Below, piece after piece: positions 54,838 to 63,878 of a DNA stretch of 64,000 nt. Origin of the DNA: CAZYFH01 sp965249175 (GTDB taxonomy: Bacteria > Acidobacteriota > Vicinamibacteria > Vicinamibacterales > UBA8438); contig OZ252227.1 of assembly GCA_965249175.1 (NCBI GenBank), forward strand, positions 6,138,001-6,202,000, in the 5' to 3' direction. How positions within the stretch are numbered: position 1 is the first letter of the stretch; every line of letters starts with the position of its first letter. A program made the translations under genes and the position numbers. The notes under the pieces were generated by a model. The model saw only the letters and a list, made by a program, of their open reading frames with translations. It ran no database searches and was not told the origin of the DNA.

Positions 54838-57800
54838 ATGTTCAACGAGCCGCTGCTGACGGGAAGCCGGGACGAGATCCTCCGCGCGATTCGGCATGTG
54901 CGGAATCGCTGGCGCCTCCGCGTGGCATTGCGCGGCGTGGCGGTGCTGGTCGCCGCCGCGCTCGGCACGTTGCTGATCTCCTCCTATGGCTTGGAGCTCT
55001 TCAGGTTCAGCTCGGGAGCGATCATCACGTTTCGGATCCTCACCCTGGGCGCGCTCCTGGGCCTGGGCTGGTGGTTCTTCGTGCGACCCATCTCGCAGCG
55101 GGTGTCTGACGAGCGCGTCGCGCTGTATCTCGAGGAGCATGAGCCGTCGCTCCAAGCCGCCGTGGTGAGCGCGGTCGAGGAGAGTAAGAAGGGCGCGCGC
55201 GACGCGACACCAGACCATTCGCCGGAGATGGTGCGCGAGCTCATCGATTCCGCCGTCGCAAAGATACGGAACATCGATATGGGCCGGGGGGTCGAGCAGC
55301 GGCAGCTCAAGACCTCGTCGGGCCTGCTGGTGGCGGCCGGTGTCGCGGCCATGCTCCTGATCGTGTTCGGGCCGGCATATCTGCGGCATGGGGTCTCGGC
55401 GCTGCTCTCGATGGGGAGCGTCACGGCCGCCAGCCCGTATCAAATCGAGGTGCTGCCCGGTGACGCGACGGTGGCCAAGGGCTCGGACCAAGCCGTCACC
55501 GCGCGCTTGCACGGCTTCGAGTCGGATGAAGTCGATCTCCTCATGCGCGCCGGCGCCGACGGCGCGTTCGAGCGGCTGCCGCTGTTGCCCGTCGAGAACG
55601 AGCAGGGCGAGGTGGAAGCAGGCATGTTCGAGGTCCTGCTGTTCGATCTCCAGCGGCAAACCGACTACTTCGTCGAGTCGGTCGGCGTCGAGTCGGCGAC
55701 CTTCACGCTCGACGTGATCGACCTGCCCTATGTCGAACGGCTCGAGCACGAGTATGTCTTCCCGGCGTACACCGGCCTGGAGCCGCGGCTCGTCGAAGAC
55801 GGCGGCGACATCGCGGTTCTGGGCGGCACCGAGGTTCGCCTGCGCGCCATCCCGACGATGGGGACCGCCGGCGGCGAGCTGGTGTTCGACGAAGAGGATC
55901 GGACCGCCCTCGTGGTGGATGCCGAGGGGGCGCTCACGGCCACCTTCGTCGTGGAGCAGGAAGGCTTCTATCGAGTCGACCTGGAGGCGCCCGACGGGCA
56001 GCTCGTCACGGCGTCGCCGCAGTACACGATCGATGTCTTGACGGACCAACCGCCCTCGGTGATGTTCGTCAAACCGGGGCGCGATACAACGGCGAGCGCC
56101 ATCGAGGAGATGTTCGTCGAGGCGCGCGCCGACGACGATTTCGGGCTCCGGTCGCTGGACCTCGTCTACTCACTCAACGGCGGCCCCGAGGAATCGGTTG
56201 CGCTGTACGACGGGAGCGACACCACGCTGAAAGAAGTGTCGGCCGGGCACACGTTCTTCCTCGAGGAGCTGGAGCTCGAGCCGGGCGACTTTCTCTCCTA
56301 CTACGCAAGCGCGACCGACCGGAACCTCGCGCAGCAGAACGCCGACATCAAGAGCGACCTGTACTTCATCCAGATTCGCCGCTTCAGCCGAGACTTCCGC
56401 GCGCAGCAGTCGCAGGGTGGGGGCGGTGGCGGTGGGGGCGGAGGAGCCGATCCGCGTGCGCTCTCTGAAGCGCAGCGTGAGATCATCTCCGCCACCTTCA
56501 ACGTGATCCGCGATCGCGACACGTTCACCGGCGATGAGTTCCAGGAGAACGTCGTGTTCCTGACGCTGGCGCAAGGCCGGTTGCGTGAGCAGGTCGAGAC
56601 GCTCTTGCGCCGCATGAACAGCCGCGTCATGCCGGCCGATCCGGCGTTCAGGCGCATCTCGGAAATCCTGCCGCAGGCGGCCGACGCGATGCGTGCGGCG
56701 GAGGAAGAGCTGCAAGGCCAGGACGCGGACGCGGCGCTGCCGCACGAACAGCGGTCGCTCCAGGCCCTGCAGCGCGCGGAAGAAGCCTACGAGGAAGTGC
56801 TCGTCACGATGGGTGGCGGTGGCGGCGGCGGCGGTGGGCGACAGGCCGCAGAAGACCTCGCCGACTTGTTCGAGCTCGAGCTCGACAAGCTCCGCAACCA
56901 GTACGAGACGCTCCAGCGCGGCGAGCAGCAGCAGGCCGACGACACCGTCGACGAGCTGATGGAGCGCCTGCGCGAGTTGGCGCGCCGTCAGGAGCGTGAG
57001 GCAGAGCGCCAGCGGCGCCGGGCCCGTGGCCAGCAATCGACACAGGGTGGCGGTGCCGGCCAGCGCGCCTTGGCCGAGGAAGCGGAGGAAGCCGCCCGTC
57101 GGCTCGAGCGGCTCGCGCGCGAGCAAAACTCGCCGCAGATGATGGACGCCGCTCGACGACTGCAGGAAGCCGCGGACGCCATGCGGCGCGCAGCCGCCAA
57201 CAGCGACAACCTCGGCTTCGCCGAGGCAGGGGCCGCGCTCGACCGGCTGCGGGACGTGCAGGAGCGGCTGCAAGACGAACAGACCGGCCGGCTGCAGCGT
57301 GACATCCAGGACCAGCTGCGTCGTGCCAACCGGCTCGCCGACGAGCAGCGGGAAATGGCCTCCGACGTCAGCGGCTTGCCGGGGATGGCCGATCAGGAGC
57401 GCACGGAGCAGCAGCGGCGGCTGATGGAGCGCAAGGACCAGATGGAAGGCGAGGTCGCCGACCTGGAACGGCAGATCGATTCGACCTCGGCGGAGTTCCG
57501 GCGTGAAGAGCGCGACGCGTCGCGGAGTCTTCAGGACGCCGCAGGCAGCATTCGAGACAACCGGCTCAAGGAGAAGATTCGCTACTCCCGAGGTCTGATC
57601 CGCAGTCGCCCGGGCGAAACGGCCAACGCCTTCGAATCGGAGATCGGCGGCGACATCGACGAGCTCGCCGAGAAGCTCGCCGAGGCCGCCGCGGCCGTAG
57701 GAAAGACGGACGGCGATCGGATGGCCCAGGCGCTCGACCAGACGCGCGACCTCATGCGGAGCCTCGAGTCGCTCGACCATCGCATGTGGCAAGAGGGCCA

Positions 57801-58401
57801 GGAATCGCAGGACGGTCAGCAAGGCGAGCAGGGCCAACAGGGTCAGCAAGGCGAGCAGGGCCAGCAAGGCGAACAAGGTCAGCAAGGTCAGCAAGGTCAG
57901 CAAGGTCAGCAAGGCCAACAGGGCCAACAAGGTCAGCAGGGTCAGGGCGGCCAGCCGGGCGGAGCCGACGGCGGGCCCGCTGACGGGAACGCGTTCGGCG
58001 GCCCATTCGGCGGTCGCTATGGGTACGGCGACCGTCGGCCAGGGGCGGCCGCGTGGGACCCGGACGACATCCGCCAGTGGCAGCGGGAGTACCGGGAGCG
58101 CGCGGGCGAAGCGGATGAGCTGAGGCGCCTGCTCGAGCAGGAGGACTTCGCTGCCGCTGATCTGCGCGACATCATCGAGCGGATGCGCGAGCTCGACAAC
58201 CTGCGCAGCTACCAGGATCCCGAGGAAATCGCCCGGCTGCAGTCCTTCGTCCTGGAGGAGCTGAAGCGATTCGAGTATCGCCTCCGACGCGAGATCAGCG
58301 AGGAAAGCGAGGAGCTCTTCCTCGCCGGCAACGAGGAGATGCCCGCCGAGTTCCGCGAGCTGGTGGAGGAGTATTTCCGGGCTCTGTCCGAGGAGCAGTG
58401 A
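54838..58401 (+). CDS. DUF4175-like large coiled-coil membrane protein with Gln/Gly repeats
   Basis: An 1187-residue envelope protein. Three N-terminal helices (about 32-52, 60-82, 162-180) precede Ig-like regions, one ending in ASATDRNLAQQNADIKSD, then a long Glu/Arg/Ala-rich coiled coil (about 560-980), interrupted by poly-Gly patches. A repeat of QQG and EQG units occupies about 993-1040. The C-terminal 130 residues are again helical (QWQREYRERAGEADELRRLLEQ). DUF4175 proteins accompany MoxR/BatA clusters. No enzymatic motif was found. Confidence 0.85.
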   Translation: MFNEPLLTGSRDEILRAIRHVRNRWRLRVALRGVAVLVAAALGTLLISSYGLELFRFSSGAIITFRILTLGALLGLGWWFFVRPISQRVSDERVALYLEEHEPSLQAAVVSAVEESKKGARDATPDHSPEMVRELIDSAVAKIRNIDMGRGVEQRQLKTSSGLLVAAGVAAMLLIVFGPAYLRHGVSALLSMGSVTAASPYQIEVLPGDATVAKGSDQAVTARLHGFESDEVDLLMRAGADGAFERLPLLPVENEQGEVEAGMFEVLLFDLQRQTDYFVESVGVESATFTLDVIDLPYVERLEHEYVFPAYTGLEPRLVEDGGDIAVLGGTEVRLRAIPTMGTAGGELVFDEEDRTALVVDAEGALTATFVVEQEGFYRVDLEAPDGQLVTASPQYTIDVLTDQPPSVMFVKPGRDTTASAIEEMFVEARADDDFGLRSLDLVYSLNGGPEESVALYDGSDTTLKEVSAGHTFFLEELELEPGDFLSYYASATDRNLAQQNADIKSDLYFIQIRRFSRDFRAQQSQGGGGGGGGGGADPRALSEAQREIISATFNVIRDRDTFTGDEFQENVVFLTLAQGRLREQVETLLRRMNSRVMPADPAFRRISEILPQAADAMRAAEEELQGQDADAALPHEQRSLQALQRAEEAYEEVLVTMGGGGGGGGGRQAAEDLADLFELELDKLRNQYETLQRGEQQQADDTVDELMERLRELARRQEREAERQRRRARGQQSTQGGGAGQRALAEEAEEAARRLERLAREQNSPQMMDAARRLQEAADAMRRAAANSDNLGFAEAGAALDRLRDVQERLQDEQTGRLQRDIQDQLRRANRLADEQREMASDVSGLPGMADQERTEQQRRLMERKDQMEGEVADLERQIDSTSAEFRREERDASRSLQDAAGSIRDNRLKEKIRYSRGLIRSRPGETANAFESEIGGDIDELAEKLAEAAAAVGKTDGDRMAQALDQTRDLMRSLESLDHRMWQEGQESQDGQQGEQGQQGQQGEQGQQGEQGQQGQQGQQGQQGQQGQQGQQGQGGQPGGADGGPADGNAFGGPFGGRYGYGDRRPGAAAWDPDDIRQWQREYRERAGEADELRRLLEQEDFAAADLRDIIERMRELDNLRSYQDPEEIARLQSFVLEELKRFEYRLRREISEESEELFLAGNEEMPAEFRELVEEYFRALSEEQ
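57814..57954 (+). repeat. Low-complexity coding repeat (Gln-Gln-Gly / Glu-Gln-Gly units)
   Basis: Tandem 9-bp units such as CAGCAAGGC/GGT and GAGCAGGGC encode about 15 copies of Q/E-Q-G within the DUF4175-like protein. Synonymous variation among the units shows it is not a perfect recent expansion. Confidence 0.85.
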
Positions 58402-58502
58402 CGGAACAGTAGGCATCGGTTCGACGCGTGCGCGGCGCCTTCCCGTTCGCGCAGTGGCACCGTCTGGGCGACCGTTGTTTGGTTCGGTGAGGGTTCGGTG
58501 CC

Positions 58503-59333
58503 GTGCGCCAGAAGCTGATCGCGTGTGTCGTGCTGGCAGCGCTGGCCGTTGGTGCATCGGCCCTGGCGCAGCGCCGGTGGGGCCGGGGCGGCTGGTATCG
58601 GATGCCGCCGAAGTTTCCGGTTGCCGAGCCGGTCCATCGCGACTTCACGTTCTCCCGCATCCTCTACCAGAGCGATCGCCGCGAGCCTGGCGGCCAAGGC
58701 TGGTACACCGATTACCCGACGGCCGACCAGAACCTGATGATCCGACTGTCGGAGCTGACGACGACGCCTGTCGGGTTTGATGAGCACGACGAGCCGGACC
58801 ACGTGGTCCTGCGACTGACCGATGAGGCCCTCTTCAACTACCCGTTCATCTTCATGTCGGATGTCGGCACGCTCTGGCTCAATGACATCGAGGCACGTCG
58901 GCTCCGGGACTATCTCCTGAAGGGCGGCTTCCTCTGGGTCGACGACTTCTGGGGGCCCAGCGCATGGGCGCAGTGGATGGGTGAGATCGGCAAGGCGCTG
59001 CCACCGGGCGACTATCCGGTCTTCGACATCCCCTTCGACCACCCGATCCACCGTGTGATGTTCGAGGTGACGCACATCCCGCAGATCCCGTCGATTCAAC
59101 ACTGGCGCCGGAGCGGCGGCGCCACGACCTCGGAGCGCGGAACACGAAGCGACGAGGTGCACTTCAGGGGCATCGCGGACCCGGACGGTCGCCTCCTCGT
59201 GCTGATGAGCCACAACACCGACATTGCGGACGGGTGGGAGCGCGAAGGGGAAGACTACGACTTCTTCTACCGGTTCTCGATCAACGCCTACGCTGTCGGG
59301 ATCAACACGGTCGTCCACGCGATGACCCATTGA
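58503..59333 (+). CDS. DUF4159 protein, paralogue 3
   Basis: 276 residues from the GTG at 58503. A signal peptide (LIACVVLAALAVGASALAQ) precedes the DUF4159 domain: DFTFSRILYQS, FNYPFIFMSDVGTLWLNDIEARRLRDYLLKGGFLWVDDFWG, DIPFDHPIHRVMFE and LLVLMSHNTDIADGWER, ending VGINTVVHAMTH. It closes the envelope cluster that paralogue 1 opens. Its 102-nt upstream gap is the second largest in the cluster, so a separate promoter is possible. Confidence 0.9.
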   Translation: MRQKLIACVVLAALAVGASALAQRRWGRGGWYRMPPKFPVAEPVHRDFTFSRILYQSDRREPGGQGWYTDYPTADQNLMIRLSELTTTPVGFDEHDEPDHVVLRLTDEALFNYPFIFMSDVGTLWLNDIEARRLRDYLLKGGFLWVDDFWGPSAWAQWMGEIGKALPPGDYPVFDIPFDHPIHRVMFEVTHIPQIPSIQHWRRSGGATTSERGTRSDEVHFRGIADPDGRLLVLMSHNTDIADGWEREGEDYDFFYRFSINAYAVGINTVVHAMTH

Positions 59334-59350
59334 TCGCCTTCCACGGACCA

Positions 59351-60052
59351 ATGACGCCGACGTCGAGCCCGCAGCTGGACACGCTCGAGATCGAGCCCGA
59401 TGGACCGGCCACGGCATCCGTGATCTGGATGCACGGGCTGGGGGCCGACGCGCACGACTTCCACGGGATTCCCCCGCAGCTTGGTCTGCCCGTGGACCTG
59501 CACGTCCGCTACGTCTTCCCGAACGCGCCGCAGATCCCCGTGACGATCAATCAGGGGATGGTCATGCGCGCATGGTACGACGTGACCTGGTTCGACCGTC
59601 GCGGAGAGGATGAGACGCGAATCCGGCAGTCGACGGCGTCAGTCGGACAGCTCGTGGCGCGGGAGATCGAGCGGGGGGTGTCGGCGAACCGCATCGTGCT
59701 CGCCGGCTTCTCGCAGGGCGGAGCGATGGCGCTCTTCGTCGGGCTCCGCTGTCCGGAGGCGCTGGCGGGCATCATGTGCCTGTCCGGTTACCTGCTGCTG
59801 CCCGACACGCTGACGGCCGAAGCCGCACCAGCGAGCCGGACCGTGCCGATCTTCCTGGCACATGGCACCGAGGATCCGGTCGTGCCGCATGCGCTCGGTC
59901 GCAGCAGCTGTGACGCCCTCGTGGGGGCCGGATATCCAGTCGACTGGCATGAGTACCCGATGGCGCACCAGGTCTGTCTGGAAGAGGTGCGTGACGTCGG
60001 CGACTGGTTGACGGGCGTGCTCGCAGCCGACAATCCGACGACCTCCCGGTGA
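59351..60052 (+). CDS. Carboxylesterase/phospholipase-like serine hydrolase
   Basis: A 233-residue alpha/beta hydrolase of the acyl-protein-thioesterase-like group. The N-terminal VIWMHGLGADAHDF holds the oxyanion loop, the nucleophile is Ser in GFSQGGAMAL, and the catalytic Asp and His lie in GTEDPVVP and YPMAHQVCLEE. No signal peptide. It starts 17 nt after the DUF4159 gene, in the same direction, and may be on the same transcript. Substrate unknown. Confidence 0.9.
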   Translation: MTPTSSPQLDTLEIEPDGPATASVIWMHGLGADAHDFHGIPPQLGLPVDLHVRYVFPNAPQIPVTINQGMVMRAWYDVTWFDRRGEDETRIRQSTASVGQLVAREIERGVSANRIVLAGFSQGGAMALFVGLRCPEALAGIMCLSGYLLLPDTLTAEAAPASRTVPIFLAHGTEDPVVPHALGRSSCDALVGAGYPVDWHEYPMAHQVCLEEVRDVGDWLTGVLAADNPTTSR

Positions 60053-60062
60053 GAACGGACCG

Positions 60063-62172
60063 TTATAGCCCGCCGGGCGGGTTCGTGCCACCCGTCGCGA
60101 CGTAGCTCACGCAGTCGCCTTGGTTCTTGAAGACGCCGAACGTCATCCACTCGCCGTCCTTGCACTGTTCCTTGTCCGTCGGCAGCGACGCCTCAACGGT
60201 GATGGGCAGGGACGCCGACACCGGATCCCCAATCGGTTCGCCGCCGAACGAGGCGCGCTGCACAGTGAACGTCAGACCGTATACGCTCGGCGCGGCAAAC
60301 GACGCGGTGCGCGTGACGGGCGTCCGGTAGGCGACAAACCCACTCTCGTCCGCCACACCGTCGCCGTCCAGATCCCACGACCAGAAGTGAGACGCTTCCC
60401 GTGGACTTACTGCCCGGTTCCAGACGCCGGTGACGGTGACGACCTCGCCAGGCGCCACGGCCCGATCGGGTGTGGCGGAGACGTCGGGCGGGCGCGGGGT
60501 GATCGTCGCGGTCGTCTGGGCACCGCCGATGAGGGTCCCGTTGTTCGCGCTCATCCGGACTCTGTACACCCCGGGTCTCGCAAAGGTGTGCGCGGGCGAG
60601 ACGTCTGTCGAGAGCCCGCCGTCGCCGAACGCCCACTGGTAGGTCAAGGGCAACCCCCGCGGATCGGCCGACCCCGAGGCGTCGAACTGTACGGGCGTTC
60701 CTTCGACGCCGGTGTACGGCCCGCCGTGAGCCGCGAGCGGACAGCGGTTCTCCACCGTCACCCGCACGGTGTCCGGCGCGCTGAGGAGCAGCCCGTCGTC
60801 GACCACGAGCTCGAACTCCAGCACGACGTCGGGGTCGTCGGGGGACGAGAACAGATGATCGGTCGCGAACTCCGGCCTCTCGACCGTCGGGTTGAGCGGC
60901 GCCGGCGGCGACCCACCCTGACCCAGCTCGACTGGCGGGCCAGCGGTCTGCCGCCAGCCGTAGTGGATCCCGTCGCCATCGGGGTCGCAACTGCCGGCGT
61001 CGTCGAGGTGGGCGGGTATCGGGCAAACCACCGTTCCCCCGAAGAAGTCGGGGATGGTCTGGTCGATGCCGGCATCGGCGATGGGGCCGGCGTTGGTCGC
61101 CCGGTCGGCCAGGACCGCAACGTCGCGTGGACTGAGCGCGCCATACACCGTGTCCGTCATCGCGTGGCTCGCGATCTCCGCCAGCCGCCCCTGGTGGACG
61201 CTGCCGATCCGCGTGCCTGTCGTCGTCTCGATGACGTGTACCGAGTACAAGTCGCGCACATAGAGCAGCCCCCGTGACTCGTCGATGGACAGGAACACAC
61301 CAGTGAACGAATCCGTGTAGAGCGTAAACTCCCCGCCGCTCTCGAAGGTGTCCAGCACTGCGCCCGCGCCATCGAACGGTGATGCCACCAAGGTGGGCGG
61401 CATAGAGCCGGTCGGCCCACGTGTCATAGACGAGTCCTGCCCGCATGCCGGGGTGGCGCTGCCACAGGGCGAGGCACCGGTGGGCAGCGTGTCGATGGCG
61501 CTGAGCGCGTGGGCGTCAACGACGGTCACCGCGTCGGTACGGCCGTGTGCGACGTATGCCCGCCCGAGCAACGGGTTCACCGCGATTGACGAGGGTTCAG
61601 AGGCCACCGGTACCCGGCCCTTAAGCGTCAGATCGTGAAGTCGGAACACGGCGATGGTTTCCGGCTCCTCCCTGTCGGCCCTCGGCGACGTACAGCCAGC
61701 CGTTCACTTCGTCCACCGCCAGGCCGCGCGGTCCGAGGCCGCCGACGCCGAGAAAGCCGATCAGCGCGAGGGACTCGCCGTCGTAGATCCAGGCGCGAAA
61801 CCGACCGGATACGAACAGGCGGTTGCGTCCCTCGTCGACCGCGAGATGGGCGGAGGACGACGTGGAATCCGGGTGGGTGGCGGTCGCCACCACGGTCTCG
61901 GTGGCGAGGTCGACCGCGACGATCCGTCCGGTTGTCACGACGTTCCGGCGGGGTTCGAACACATACAGCCGGCCCGCCTGGTGGTTGATATCGACGGCCT
62001 GCGGAATCGGTCCGAACGCAGCACCTTCGAGCGCTATCGTCCGGACATACCGAGGCTGGACGTGGTTGGCCGTGAGCTCTGTACGGCCGATCCAGGCGAG
62101 CCCCGCCACGAGACAACACAGTACGACCGCGAGCGTTGACGGTTTCCAGTGCCTTGCGCATGCGTTGGCCAT
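60063..62172 (-). pseudogene. Frameshifted exported beta-propeller/PKD-domain protein
   Basis: Pieces of one long gene lie in different frames. The start is ATG 62172 behind AAGGAG: a signal anchor, then YVTN-like propeller strands up to LYVAEGRQ near 61665. One extra G there shifts the frame, and the homologous sequence continues as EEPETIAVFRLHDLTLKG. Around 61455 and 61385 a further pair of shifts moves RAGLVYDTWADRLYAAHLGG into another frame. From about 61380 to 60063 the frame is intact, with two PKD-like domains (WAFGDGGLSTDVSPAHTF) and a Cys-containing end CKDGEWMTFGVFKNQGDC. It is either a decayed gene or sequencing indels. Confidence 0.75.
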
Positions 62173-62283
62173 CGCTTCCACTCCTTCGTTCCGCGATTCC
62201 GACCGGTGACGCGAGCGCGCCCCTGCGGGCGGAGCCGCCCGGAGGCCGCGCTCCGTTCGGTCTGGAGTCGTCCCTACAGGTCA

Positions 62284-62744
62284 ATGCGACGTAGCGCGGT
62301 GAACCGCGCCACGGCCCCATGTCGGGAACCAGGCAGATCGTCCTTAGGGATCGGTGAGCGCGAGCTCTTCGCGGCCTTTGTCTCGCGGCTGAACCAATGC
62401 CCGTTCTGAACGGGTTTTCACTCCGCAGTTGCGGAGGAGGCCCTCGGAGGCGGCCTGACGCAGCGCGTGCTCGACGACTACAAGACCGCGCCGATCGATG
62501 AACGACTCCGTGCCATGCTCGCCTATCTCGAGAAAACGACGCTCAACCCGGACAGCCTCACCGCGGATGACGCGCGGGCCTTGCGCAACAGAACATCTCC
62601 CACGACGCCGCCGTCGAGGCGCTGTATGTCTGCTTCCTCTTCAACGTGTACGACCGCCTAGCCGACACGCTTGGGTGGGAAGTCCCGCCGGCTGCGTTGA
62701 TCCGGCGCATGGCGCCGATGATGCTGAAGCACGGCTACAAGTAG
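62284..62744 (+). CDS. AhpD-like selenoprotein (carboxymuconolactone decarboxylase family) with UGA at codon 42 and a downstream 1-nt frameshift
   Basis: The sequence GERELFAAFVSRLNQC-P-F runs into TGA at 62407-62409. Read as selenocysteine it continues UTGFHSAVAEEAL..., giving C39-P-F-U42-T-G-F-H46, exactly the C-x-x-C-x-x-x-H active site of AhpD-like proteins with Sec at the second Cys. After VLDDYKTAPIDERLRAMLAYLEKTTLNPDS the frame shifts by -1 near 62578 (one base missing in GGGCCTT), and the family sequence resumes as LAQQNISHDAAVEALYVCFLFNVYDRLADTLGWEVP to TAG 62742. A SECIS-like hairpin follows the UGA. Homologues are peroxidase-like antioxidant enzymes. The frameshift may be a sequencing error or real decay; the N-terminal end is uncertain. 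Confidence 0.72.
62421..62436 (+). promoter_or_regulatory. Bacterial SECIS-like hairpin for the UGA at 62407
   Basis: CTCCGC (62421-62426) pairs perfectly with GCGGAG (62431-62436), with loop AGTT carrying GU. Eighteen nucleotides separate the UGA from the loop GU, close to the arrangement downstream of E. coli fdhF. The hairpin is inside the AhpD-like frame. Confidence 0.75.
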
Positions 62745-63739
62745 GCGCCGCGGCTCCTAGAGGCCCGGAAGAAGGGCCGGAGGGCGTCGAGGCGGTACTC
62801 GATCTCGGCGACCTGATCGTTCGAGAACGTGTAGTCACCGCGTCGTGACCTGGTGGTCTTGAAGATCCCCCGCCGCTTCAGCACATACAGCCTGACGCCA
62901 GGGATCGACCGGTCGAGGTTGAGCATCAGCAACAGCTTGCCGAACAGGTCGCGCAGCGCCTCGGTCTTGCCCTCGACGTGCAGCTCCCACAGCCGAGCGT
63001 AGATGTCGGCATACATCGCCCCGCCGGTCATGACGCCGTCCATCCCGAGCCGCATCTCGTACAGCCACTGGCGCCCGAAGGCGGCGCCGAAGATCGCCTT
63101 GATGGTCTGCGGCCGATGGGGCACCAGCGCGAGCATCCGCTCGTGTACCGGGTCGCGCTCCTCCTTGACGTAGGCGAGGTTCGGGAACTCCTTCGCCATG
63201 CCGACCATGAACTCGACAGTCGGAACGACGTCGGGCGCGCCGCCGCTCGTCTGGAAGAAGATGGGCCGGTTGGTGATGCCACACAGCGCGGCGTAGTACG
63301 CGCGGAAGTCGTCGAGTGATGCCGCCTCGGTCGGCGGGATGGCGATCATGCCATCCGGTGCGAGCGCCTCCGCGTACCGCGCGTATGCCAGCATGCCCTC
63401 GGTGTCGTCGCCCTGCACGCCAAAGACGAGCGCCGGCCGCGTGCCCTTCGCGGCCTCGGCCAGCACGTCAAACCCGCGCAACCGCTCGTCTTTCGACAGG
63501 TGGCGTTGCTCGCTCGAGTTCTGCGGCCAGACGAGCCCCTGGACGCCGCACCGACCGAGAAACCGCACCTGGTTGGCCAGATCGTCGTAGTCCACCTCGT
63601 TGGCCGCGGTGTACGGCGTGCTCAGGATGATGAACGCGCCGCGCATCGTCTTCGCCGCTTCCGCCGTGCGGGGCACATAGGGCAGCAGCGCCGCCGCCCC
63701 GACGGTGCTCAACCACTGACGACGGGTCAACATGTACAT
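62735..63739 (-). CDS. Tat-exported DapA-like (dihydrodipicolinate synthase family) protein
   Basis: A 334-residue TIM-barrel protein of the DHDPS/NAL superfamily. A twin-arginine signal is visible (LTRRQWLSTVGAAALL), unusual for this cytoplasmic family. The domain has GCGVQGLVWPQNSSEQRHLSKDER near the substrate Thr/Ser region and the Schiff-base lysine in NLAYVKEERDP. GGAGG lies 4 nt before ATG 63739. The Tat signal and lack of lys genes argue against lysine synthesis; it may be an aldolase for sugar acids. It overlaps the AhpD-like gene end by 10 nt, convergently. Confidence 0.87.
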   Translation of the reverse strand: MYMLTRRQWLSTVGAAALLPYVPRTAEAAKTMRGAFIILSTPYTAANEVDYDDLANQVRFLGRCGVQGLVWPQNSSEQRHLSKDERLRGFDVLAEAAKGTRPALVFGVQGDDTEGMLAYARYAEALAPDGMIAIPPTEAASLDDFRAYYAALCGITNRPIFFQTSGGAPDVVPTVEFMVGMAKEFPNLAYVKEERDPVHERMLALVPHRPQTIKAIFGAAFGRQWLYEMRLGMDGVMTGGAMYADIYARLWELHVEGKTEALRDLFGKLLLMLNLDRSIPGVRLYVLKRRGIFKTTRSRRGDYTFSNDQVAEIEYRLDALRPFFRASRSRGAYL

Positions 63740-63878
63740 GACACCTCCAATCGGAGAGGCCAGTCTATCCCAGCGTCTCGTGGTGGGCCGGTGGTGCGAC
63801 GACCGAGAAGCGGAACCGAGCGACGCCGCCGAAATGCGCTACGCTGTGGTCTTCGAACGACGTGGTCGGAGAAGCGTC

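Noticed and set aside
56170..58557. 795-residue open frame on the minus strand opposite the DUF4175-like gene (and similar long antisense frames at 8946-10607, 35570-37399, 39487-41583, 46816-48483, 48663-50615)
   Set aside because: They are complements of high-GC genes with strong codon bias, are Arg/Leu/Val-rich and show no family motif. Sense genes with clear domains explain each.
62467..62661. Stand-alone 64-residue protein starting at GTG 62467
   Set aside because: It is the middle fragment of the AhpD-like selenoprotein, which reads in frame through the UGA; the end after 62580 is out-of-frame noise.
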